Assembly: GCA_946887385.1 (NCBI GenBank)
Contig: CAMPKU010000207.1
Span: 1-8,164, forward strand
Length of the DNA: 8,164 nucleotides
Reading direction: 5' to 3'
From: an uncultured Gammaproteobacteria bacterium
GTDB lineage: Bacteria > Pseudomonadota > Gammaproteobacteria > Rariloculales > Rariloculaceae
Shown here: one piece after another, positions 1 through 8,164 of the stretch
Layout of the letters: every line of letters begins with the position of its first letter
How positions within the stretch are numbered: position 1 is the stretch's first letter
The notes under the pieces: model-generated
Database searches by the model: none
The model's input: the letters and a program-made list of their open reading frames with translations, nothing else
What the model was told of the DNA's origin: nothing
Made by a program: the position numbers and the translations under genes

Positions 1-20
1 AAAAGAGCCGCCGAACACGC

Positions 21-917
21 TTAGAGCGTGATGCGTGCGAGCTCGTTGACTCCTATCTCCGTGAGATCGATGCCGAGCGCGGCGAGCTTGTCGTGCACGC
101 GCGCATAGACGTCGCGGTCGAGCGATCCTTTGTGCTCGAGCAGCGCGTCGAGCGAGCGCCGCGCGACGGCGTTGCGCAGCCCGAGTTGGATCTCCTTGTA
201 GAGAAACTCCACGGGGTCGCGCACCGTCCTCACCGTGAGCTGCGCATCCTGAAACCGGTAGCTCGCGTTCAAGTGCACGCGCAGGCTGGCCTTGTCCTTC
301 GTGAACAGCTCCTGTTCACCCAGTTCCAGCGCCTTCACGCGCAAGTCGACGAGCTCGACGGTCACGTTGCGGCCGATCTTCCAGAATGCATGCACTCCCG
401 GCGCGAGCTCGCACGCGAGCCGGCCGTCGACGAACAGCAGGCCCACGTGCGCTTCCGGCACCTCGCGAACGAAGATCGCCGCATCGAACGCGGACGAGCC
501 GCGCGTGCGCCGTTCCGTGATGCACGACTGGGCGATGCGGTGCGGCACCGCGATGTCGGTCGCGATGTCGATGAGCTCCGTCTTCACGTGCACGACACCC
601 TTCCAGAACAGCGCACGGCTCTCCGGCGCCACGAACGTCCAGGGGTGGCCATTGCGGTAGATCACGGCGATCTGATCGACGCCTGTCTCGACGCGCGCGA
701 ACAAAGCCTCGACGGCTTCGGGCTGCCAGCGCACCAGGTAGTCCAGCAGACGATGCTCGAACTTAGGCTGAGTGAGGTCGAAGCGCTCGACGGCGAGGCG
801 CCTCTTCGGATCGAAGAAGCGATACAGCGCCGGCGACAGGAAGCGTTCGAAGTCGCCGTTCCGAAACAGGATTCCACGTTCGTGCTTGCGCACGGTGAAC
901 TCGCGAATGAACAACAC
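21..917 (-). CDS. Slipin / SPFH (band 7) domain protein, C-terminally short
   Basis: This encodes a protein of about 298 residues from the GTG at 917. The C-terminal part (about 150-290) reads as an SPFH/band 7 core, with TKDKASLRVHLNASYRF, then DPVEFLYKEIQLGLRNAV, then a segment ending in LGIDLTEIGV. The N-terminal half has two more copies of a G-x-x-F/Y-x-N/D-G unit, an arrangement I recall from gammaproteobacterial slipins. Such proteins oligomerise on membranes and scaffold membrane domains or proteases; the target here is unknown. I chose GTG 917 because GGAG lies 7 nt upstream and the product then begins LFIREFTVRKHERG, as slipins do. An ATG at 956 is in frame but lies in the loop of a terminator hairpin. 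The gene stops right after the SPFH core, whereas relatives as I recall them run on for about 70-80 residues (LPGEM-type helical tail). A 6-bp inverted repeat (16-21 with 25-30) spans the stop codon. The family is fairly sure; whether the gene is functional is open. Confidence 0.8.
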   Translation of the reverse strand: MLFIREFTVRKHERGILFRNGDFERFLSPALYRFFDPKRRLAVERFDLTQPKFEHRLLDYLVRWQPEAVEALFARVETGVDQIAVIYRNGHPWTFVAPESRALFWKGVVHVKTELIDIATDIAVPHRIAQSCITERRTRGSSAFDAAIFVREVPEAHVGLLFVDGRLACELAPGVHAFWKIGRNVTVELVDLRVKALELGEQELFTKDKASLRVHLNASYRFQDAQLTVRTVRDPVEFLYKEIQLGLRNAVARRSLDALLEHKGSLDRDVYARVHDKLAALGIDLTEIGVNELARITL

Positions 918-920
918 GGC

Positions 921-930
921 CCTTCTCCCC
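921..930 (-). promoter_or_regulatory. Ribosome binding site of the slipin gene
   Basis: Read on the minus strand the stretch is GGGGAGAAGG, lying just before GTG at 917. GGAG (928-925) is 7 nt from that GTG. It decides the start, since the in-frame ATG at 956 has no comparable site and sits inside a hairpin. The purine run begins immediately after the U-tract of the upstream terminator. Confidence 0.6.
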
Positions 931-970
931 AAAAACAAGAAGCCCCGGTGGAGCATCCAACCGGGGCCTC
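931..970 (-). terminator. Rho-independent terminator, possibly an attenuator
   Basis: The minus strand has an 11-bp stem, GAGGCCCCGGT with ACCGGGGCTTC (970-960 and 949-939). It has one G-U pair, a 10-nt loop, and then the U-rich tail TTGTTTTT (938-931). The tail makes it directional: on the plus strand the hairpin is followed by no T-run. It ends transcription coming from the cop operon or from the promoter at 1194-1222. It abuts the ribosome binding site of the slipin gene, so it may be conditional and act as an attenuator. The sequence shows the hairpin; conditional use is inference. Confidence 0.8.
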
Positions 971-979
971 GTTGTCCCT

Positions 980-1011
980 GATCGGAAGGCTCTCAAAAAC
1001 GCCCTCCGATC
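980..1011 (-). other. 11-bp inverted repeat (RNA hairpin)
   Basis: GATCGGAGGGC (1011-1001) can pair with GCCTTCCGATC (990-980) around a 10-nt loop, GTTTTTGAGA. On the minus-strand RNA the single non-Watson-Crick position is a G-U pair; on the plus strand it would be an A-C mismatch, so the structure favours minus-strand transcription. It lies 9 nt upstream of the terminator stem. The loop carries the U-run rather than the tail, so it is not itself a standard terminator. Confidence 0.6.
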
Positions 1012-1095
1012 CGAAGTTCGAAAGGCGTCAGCTCGTGAAACCGCCCGTATAAACGTGTTTCGGCATACGGCGCGTAAGCGCCATTTGGCCGACAG

Positions 1096-1135
1096 CCGCG
1101 AACGACGATTGGCGACCGCGAATGACGAGCATTCG
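1096..1135. repeat. Two imperfect tandem 20-bp units
   Basis: On the plus strand CCGCGAACGACGA (1096-1108) recurs as CCGCGAATGACGA (1116-1128), 12 of 13 bases identical with a 20-bp period. The remaining 7 bases of each unit do not match. The second unit also forms the 6-bp hairpin CGAATG/CATTCG. The repeat lies inside the candidate RNA and could be chance in GC-rich DNA. Confidence 0.4.
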
Positions 1136-1193
1136 AGCGGCGCAACGGGCGTCGGCGGAACAGTTGTGTACGTGCGAATTCATGAGCGGCCGA

Positions 1194-1222
1194 AATTTAC
1201 GCCTCCACGGCGCTACAGTCAA
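1194..1222 (-). promoter_or_regulatory. Sigma70-like promoter upstream of the structured RNA
   Basis: The minus strand reads TTGACT (1222-1217), a 17-nt spacer, then TAAATT (1199-1194). The -35 box matches consensus at 5 of 6 positions and the -10 box at 4 of 6, with ideal spacing. An A/T-rich stretch (AGAATTTTCT, 1240-1231) lies upstream, unusual in this GC-rich window. It lies just downstream of the copB stop, so it would drive the RNA and perhaps the slipin gene independently of the metal operon. Predicted start of transcription is about 1187. Confidence 0.55.
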
Positions 1223-1245
1223 TGAGCAATAGAAAATTCTGCGCG

Positions 1246-2085
1246 TTAGAACCACAAGCGGATGCCGGCGACGAGGCTCGTGTCTGCGGTGTCCTCGCCG
1301 GCAAGATCGGCCGTTTCGCCGAACTTGCGCGAGCGGATCAGGCCCACGTACGGCGCGACCTCGCGGCGCACTTCGTAACGTAGTCGCAGGCCGAGCTCAC
1401 CCTCCGCGAGCCCGGCGCCCACGCCGCGCGGCACGTCGCTATGCCCGTACCACTCGAGCTCGAGCTGTGGTTCCAAGATCCAGCGATTCGTGACGAGCAC
1501 CTCGTACTGCGTCTCGAGGCGCAGCGCCGAGCGGTTGCCGCTGCCCAAGTAAGCCGTGGCTTCCACCTGCAGGCGATACGGCGCAGTGCCGCGCACGCCG
1601 ACGGCCGCCCACGTGCGATGGGGGCTCGGCTCGAAATCGCGGCGCATGCCGGCCAGCACATCCCACCAGCGCGCCACGCTTCGGCCCCACAGCAGCTCGA
1701 GGTCCGCGTGCGCATTGTCGCCGTCGCGGCGCTCGCCGGAGCTGCGGATCCACAGTTTCGTGAGGTCGCGCCCGATCCACGTGTCGAGATCCCAGGCGAG
1801 CGGGCTGTGCGCCGCGTCGCGCGATTCGAAGCGGTCGAGCAGCACAAGTTTGTTGAGCGGGTTCTCGAGCATCGTGTGCGCCACGCGGTCGTTGCCGAGC
1901 TCCGGAAAAGCGGCGGCGCGGTCGGCTGCAGACACCGCGTGCGCCGAATGGTCCGCGGCTTCGGAGCGCGCAGCGGGCGGGGCGTGCTGCTCGTGCTGCT
2001 CATGCTGGGCGAACACGGCCGTGCCCGCCGACAACAGCGCCGTCGCGGCCGCGAGCCGCTGCACGCGACGGTGAGCTTTACGCAT
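1246..2085 (-). CDS. copB: Copper resistance protein CopB (outer membrane)
   Basis: This encodes 279 residues. A signal peptide covers residues 1-26 (basic MRKAHRR, hydrophobic stretch, AVFA then QHEQ). A short His-rich segment follows (HEQHEQH near 28-34, DHSAH near 45-49), and then the CopB/PcoB barrel domain from about residue 68 to the end. Family-typical stretches include ENPLNKLVLLDRFE, WDLDTWIGRDLTKLW and RLRYEV, and the protein ends in Phe (RLWF), as outer-membrane barrels often do. CopB binds or sequesters copper at the outer membrane alongside CopA. The ATG overlaps the copA stop by 8 nt (ATGCGTAA), with GAGG 9 nt upstream, indicating translational coupling. The N-terminal metal-binding region is short and nearly free of methionine; many CopB proteins have longer Met/His repeats. 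Identification is secure. Confidence 0.93.
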   Translation of the reverse strand: MRKAHRRVQRLAAATALLSAGTAVFAQHEQHEQHAPPAARSEAADHSAHAVSAADRAAAFPELGNDRVAHTMLENPLNKLVLLDRFESRDAAHSPLAWDLDTWIGRDLTKLWIRSSGERRDGDNAHADLELLWGRSVARWWDVLAGMRRDFEPSPHRTWAAVGVRGTAPYRLQVEATAYLGSGNRSALRLETQYEVLVTNRWILEPQLELEWYGHSDVPRGVGAGLAEGELGLRLRYEVRREVAPYVGLIRSRKFGETADLAGEDTADTSLVAGIRLWF

Positions 2086-3856
2086 CGACGCGTACCTCGC
2101 GGAACATCCCGGCTTCCATGTGAAACAGCAGGTGACAGTGGTACGCCCAGCGGCCGAGCGCGTCGGCCGTCACGCGATAGGAACGCTGCGTGCCGGGCGG
2201 CATGTTGATGGTGTGCTTGCGTACGAGATAAGCGCCGTTTTCGTCCTCGAGATCGCTCCACATGCCGTGCAGGTGGATCGGATGCGCCATCATTGTGTCG
2301 TTGACGAGCCTGATGCGAACGCGCTCGCCATAGCGCAGCGAGAGCGGCTCGGCCGACGCGAACGGCACGCCGTCGAACGACCACATGAAGCGCTCCATGT
2401 GCCCGGTGAGGTGGAGCTCGAGCGTGCGTTCGGGGTCGCGACCGTCGGGGTCCGCGAATAGCGAGCGAAGATCGGCGTACGCGAGCACGCGGCGCCCGTT
2501 GTCGCGCAGTCCCACACCGGGATCCGCGAGGCGCGGCGTGGGTGTCATCGTCTGCATGTCGACTCCGGGGTTGCCGTATTCGCTCGGCGGATGAGCGACT
2601 GCGCCCGGCACGCCGGCGGCTTCGGCGCCATGGCCTCCGTGCTCCGCTGCCGCGCTCGCCGTGCCCGACGGCGAATGCGCCGCGTGGGCCGCGGCGTCCG
2701 AATGACCGTCCGCGGCGCCATGTCCCATATCGGCCATCGTGAGATAGACGATGCGGTCGAGCGCCGGCACTTCGGCTGTGAGTCCTTCGCGAACGGCGAG
2801 CGTACCGCGCGCGTAGCCGGAGCGGTCAATCGATTGCGCGAAGATCGTGAACGCGTCCGCGCCGGCCGGCGTGACGAGCACGTCGAACGTTTCCGCGGTC
2901 GCGATGCGCAGCTCGTCCACGGTGACGGGGTGCACGTTCTGGCCGTCGGCTGCGACGACGGTCATCGCAAGACCCGGAATCCGCAGGTCGAACGTCGACA
3001 TGGCCGAGCCGTTGATCAGGCGCAACCGCACGCGCTCGCCGGGGCGGAAGAGGCCCGTCCAATTCGCAGCCGGAGCGGTGCCGTTCGTGAGGTACGTGTA
3101 GGCGGCGCCGCCCACGTCGGCGAGGTCGCTCGCGTCCATGCGCATGCGCGCCCATTCGCGCCGCTCGGCGAGGGTGGCCGTCAAGCCGTCGCGTTGCGCG
3201 TCGCGCGTGAAGTCGCCCAGCGTGCGTTTCCGGTAATTGAAGTAGTCCGACTGGCGCTTGAGCAGCAAATAAAGAGCGAGCGGATCTCGATCCGTCCAGT
3301 CCGACAGCAGCACGACGTGCTCGCGGTCGTACGTGAAGGGTTCCGGCTCGCGCGGCTCGATCACCAGCGCGCCGTATAGGCCGGTTTGTTCCTGAAAGGC
3401 CGAGTGAGCGTGATACCAGTACGTGCCGCTCTGCCGCAACGGGAAACGGTAGGTGAACGTTTCGCCGGGCGCAATGCCGTTGAAGCTCAATCCCGGCACG
3501 CCGTCCATGTTCGCCGGCAGCACGAGGCCATGCCAATGGATGGACGTGTGCTCGGCAAGCTCGTTACGCACCCTCAGCGTTACGCTGTCGCCCTCACGCC
3601 AGCGCAGCGTGGGCGCCGGCAGTGAGCCGTTGACGACCGTCGCGGGGCGCGCTCGGCCCGTGAAGCTCGCCGTGCGCTCGCCGATCGTGAGGTCGAGCTC
3701 CGCGCCTCGCAGCGTTTGCGGCTCAGCCACTTGAAGCTCCGCGGCGCTCGCCAATCGGCCGAGCGAGCCGGCGGCGGCGCTCGCCGCGCAGCCCTCGATG
3801 AATCTTCGTCGAGTGAAAGGCGGCAAGCGTTTCGTGCGGTGGGGACCGAGCGTCAT
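2078..3856 (-). CDS. copA: CopA-type multicopper oxidase, Tat-exported
   Basis: This encodes 592 residues, the usual size for periplasmic CopA/PcoA. A Tat signal contains TRRRFIEG (15-22), with probable cleavage after ASA near residue 38. All four copper-ligand motifs are present: HWHG (107-110), YHAH (148-151), HPIHLHG (525-531) and HCHLLFH with the axial Met (573-584, C574 and M584). It should bind type 1, 2 and 3 coppers and oxidise Cu(I) to Cu(II) in the periplasm. A linker at about 374-440 before the last cupredoxin domain has seven histidines (379-422) and only four methionines, where many CopA proteins have Met-rich repeats. The start has no close ribosome binding site: GAGG lies 14 nt upstream, inside a hairpin. 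No other plausible start keeps the Tat motif well placed. It is followed by copB with overlapping ends. Confidence 0.95.
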   Translation of the reverse strand: MTLGPHRTKRLPPFTRRRFIEGCAASAAAGSLGRLASAAELQVAEPQTLRGAELDLTIGERTASFTGRARPATVVNGSLPAPTLRWREGDSVTLRVRNELAEHTSIHWHGLVLPANMDGVPGLSFNGIAPGETFTYRFPLRQSGTYWYHAHSAFQEQTGLYGALVIEPREPEPFTYDREHVVLLSDWTDRDPLALYLLLKRQSDYFNYRKRTLGDFTRDAQRDGLTATLAERREWARMRMDASDLADVGGAAYTYLTNGTAPAANWTGLFRPGERVRLRLINGSAMSTFDLRIPGLAMTVVAADGQNVHPVTVDELRIATAETFDVLVTPAGADAFTIFAQSIDRSGYARGTLAVREGLTAEVPALDRIVYLTMADMGHGAADGHSDAAAHAAHSPSGTASAAAEHGGHGAEAAGVPGAVAHPPSEYGNPGVDMQTMTPTPRLADPGVGLRDNGRRVLAYADLRSLFADPDGRDPERTLELHLTGHMERFMWSFDGVPFASAEPLSLRYGERVRIRLVNDTMMAHPIHLHGMWSDLEDENGAYLVRKHTINMPPGTQRSYRVTADALGRWAYHCHLLFHMEAGMFREVRVDA

Positions 3857-3870
3857 GCGCTCAGTGTAAA

Positions 3871-3896
3871 CCTCGCGCGGGCGCTCAGGCGCGAGG
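3871..3896 (-). other. 8-bp hairpin between the pump gene and copA
   Basis: On the minus strand CCTCGCGC (3896-3889) pairs perfectly with GCGCGAGG (3878-3871) around a 10-nt loop. It is followed by TTTACA, so the tail is too poor in U for a strong terminator. It lies in the 60-nt gap between the pump stop and the copA ATG, and the only GAGG near copA is in its 3' arm. It may stabilise or separate the two parts of the mRNA, partly terminate, or limit copA translation. The structure is seen; the role is inference. Confidence 0.5.
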
Positions 3897-3916
3897 ACGC
3901 GGCCGCTGCAGATGCC

Positions 3917-7048
<3,132 letters not shown>

Positions 7049-8164
7049 TCAGTGGTCGTGGCTTGCGCCTGACTTCTCAATGTCGGCTTTGATGAGATAG
7101 CTGTTTTCGCTGACGAAGACGGTGCCCGGCGCAAGGCCGTCGAGCACCTCGACGTAGCTCGCGTCGCGTCGCCCCAGCTCGAGCATGCGTACCTCGTAGG
7201 TGTCGCCCACTTGCGCGAAGACCACGTCGAAATCGCGGAAGCGCTGCAGCGCGGAGAGCGGCACCACGAGCTCGACGGGCGTGGTGCCGATGGTGACTCG
7301 GCCCTCCACGAATTGCCCCGGCGTCCAGCGCCCGTCGGCGTTGTCGAGCACGACGCGCGCGACCACGCTCTGCGAAGCGCGGTCGCCGATGGGCGCCAGG
7401 TAATCGATAGAGCCCGCCGCGGCCGCGCCCGCGTCGGTCGAAATTGCCACGGGCAGCCCCGTCGTGACGCGCGGCCGGTCACGCGCGAACACGTCGAGCT
7501 CTGCCCACACCGAGGAAAAGTCCGCAATGGCGAACAGCGCCTCGGCATCGGTTTGCTCGCCGGGCGCCGCGTGCCGCGCCGTGACGATTCCGCCGCTCGG
7601 TGCCGCAACGGTGTAAGTCTGCAGACTCTCGTTCGATTCGATCGTGGCGAGCGCATCGCCCGAACGCACCGTGTCGCCGATATCGCGGCTCACGCTACGG
7701 ATGACGCCGGGGAAGCGCGCGTGCACGGCCCGCACGCGCGTGGCGTCCGGCGCTATCGTGCCGTAGAGCACGAGCTCGTCGCTGATCGTGCCGGGCCCGG
7801 CGACGCTGGTGCCGATGCCCGCGGCGCGTGCCACGTCGGCGACGATCATCGTGCGCCCTTCGTACGACTCGTATTCGAACCGATGCTCGCGGCCCGCGTG
7901 ACGAGCGACGACGGTTACGTCGAACGAGTGCGGCTCCCGTACTTCGCCGGTGCCGCGCAGGAAATCGCCCTCCGGTGAAAACTCGATGCGATCCACGTCG
8001 CCGCCGAGCCTTGCGAGCTCCACCGTGAGCTCGACGTCGCGCGGGTCGACGGGCCGCCCATCGGCACGCGCCCACGCGTGGAACTCCGGCGGCACACCCG
8101 CTTCGAAGATCGCGAGCTCGAGTGTGAAGCTACCGCTTTCGAGCAGGCGGCCGCCGTTCGGGCC
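7049..8164 (-). CDS. czcB: RND periplasmic adaptor, CzcB-like, 5'-truncated by window edge
   Basis: The frame is open to the right edge, giving 371 visible residues and no visible start or signal peptide. It begins GPNGGRLLESGSFTLELAIF, a typical early segment of CzcB-like adaptors, so the in-frame GTG at 8095 is internal. Residues 1-105 form an N-terminal beta-sandwich type domain. The barrel-sandwich (lipoyl-like) part follows at about 145-225, with FPGVIRSV, GDTVRSGDALATIES and APSGGIVTARHAAPGEQ. The beta-barrel and membrane-proximal domains come last, and the protein ends SHDH, a possible metal-binding tail. The two lipoyl halves are joined by only about ten residues (NESLQTYTVA), so the alpha-helical hairpin that normally contacts the outer-membrane channel is missing. 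The stop is 12 nt before the pump ATG, and the two form one operon. Family assignment is secure; metal choice is not. Confidence 0.9.
   Translation of the reverse strand, partial: GPNGGRLLESGSFTLELAIFEAGVPPEFHAWARADGRPVDPRDVELTVELARLGGDVDRIEFSPEGDFLRGTGEVREPHSFDVTVVARHAGREHRFEYESYEGRTMIVADVARAAGIGTSVAGPGTISDELVLYGTIAPDATRVRAVHARFPGVIRSVSRDIGDTVRSGDALATIESNESLQTYTVAAPSGGIVTARHAAPGEQTDAEALFAIADFSSVWAELDVFARDRPRVTTGLPVAISTDAGAAAAGSIDYLAPIGDRASQSVVARVVLDNADGRWTPGQFVEGRVTIGTTPVELVVPLSALQRFRDFDVVFAQVGDTYEVRMLELGRRDASYVEVLDGLAPGTVFVSENSYLIKADIEKSGASHDH

Larger units (their letters stand above)
931..1187 (-). ncRNA. Candidate structured RNA or 5' leader
   Basis: A sigma70-like promoter predicts a start near 1187 and the terminator ends near 931, giving an RNA of about 255 nt. 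It contains four hairpins in transcription order. The first is 6 bp (1135-1130 with 1124-1119, CGAATG/CATTCG). The second is 5 bp around a UUAC loop (1082-1069), extendable by two pairs. The third is 11 bp (1011-1001 with 990-980), and the last is the terminator stem. It does not resemble tmRNA, RNase P RNA, 6S RNA or SRP RNA as far as I can tell. It could be a stand-alone small RNA or the leader of the slipin gene. A 51-codon frame (ATG 1183 to stop 1028) lies inside but would start about 4 nt from the predicted 5' end and has no ribosome binding site or recognisable domain. Confidence 0.45.

Noticed and set aside
16..30. Inverted repeat CACGCT/AGCGTG as slipin terminator
   Set aside because: The stem is only 6 bp and no U-run follows directly; TTTT at the window edge is 11 nt away and its context is cut off.
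918..956. ATG at 956 as start of the slipin gene
   Set aside because: It lies in the loop of the terminator hairpin, the extra 13 residues come from stem and U-tract, and GTG 917 has a good ribosome binding site and family-like N-terminus.
93..1052. 319-codon plus-strand frame opposite the slipin gene
   Set aside because: It is an antisense shadow in GC-rich DNA, Arg/His/Glu-rich with no domain, and the minus strand carries a recognisable SPFH protein.
957..1245. tRNA or other standard RNA gene, insertion sequence or CRISPR repeats between copB and the slipin gene
   Set aside because: I found no cloverleaf, no known RNA signature, no terminal inverted repeats with a transposase, and only one pair of imperfect 20-bp units.
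1338..2384. 348-codon minus-strand frame across the copA/copB junction
   Set aside because: It is Arg/Ala/Ser-rich and out of frame with two clearly identified genes that explain the same DNA.
2591..3379. 262-codon plus-strand frame opposite copA
   Set aside because: It is an Arg/Val-rich shadow; copA on the other strand has all its copper motifs in this range.
7211..7978. 255-codon plus-strand frame opposite the adaptor
   Set aside because: It is a shadow with no domain or ribosome binding site.
8093..8095. GTG at 8095 as start of the adaptor gene
   Set aside because: The frame stays open to 8164 and the upstream codons encode a conserved adaptor segment (NGGRLLE), so this is an internal valine.

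Overview
The window is a GC-rich stretch from what looks like a proteobacterium. A gammaproteobacterium of Xanthomonadales or Steroidobacterales type is my best guess from protein style alone, so the taxon is low confidence. Every convincing gene lies on the minus strand and is read from the right edge (8164) towards the left (1).

Region 1 (8164 to about 1246) is a heavy-metal resistance operon, transcribed czcB-like, czcA-like, copA, copB. It opens with a 5'-truncated RND periplasmic adaptor that runs off the right edge. Next, after 12 nt, is a full-length heavy-metal RND pump. After a 60-nt gap holding a perfect 8-bp hairpin comes copA, a Tat-exported multicopper oxidase. The last gene is copB, an outer-membrane copper-resistance protein, whose start overlaps the copA stop by 8 nt. 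The pump has the three acidic transport residues of CzcA-type exporters (D402, D408, E415) and lacks the methionine triad of CusA. The operon therefore appears to pair a divalent-cation-type (Zn/Co/Cd) pump with periplasmic copper detoxification. No regulator and no outer-membrane channel gene is visible.

Region 2 (about 1222 to 931) has no convincing protein gene. It holds a strong sigma70-like promoter (TTGACT, 17 nt, TAAATT) on the minus strand, then about 250 nt rich in inverted repeats, ending in an 11-bp hairpin with a U-rich tail. It could be an orphan small RNA or an attenuated leader, because the tail is followed at once by the ribosome binding site of the next gene.

Region 3 (917 to 21) is a slipin/SPFH-family protein. 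Its best start is GTG at 917, with GGAG 7 nt upstream, not the upstream ATG inside the terminator loop. It carries three copies of a short beta-type unit and stops just after the SPFH core, where relatives continue into a C-terminal helical tail.

The most interesting points are the structured RNA or attenuator before the slipin gene, the slipin truncation and triple repeat, the adaptor without a helical hairpin, and the mixed metal signature of the operon.
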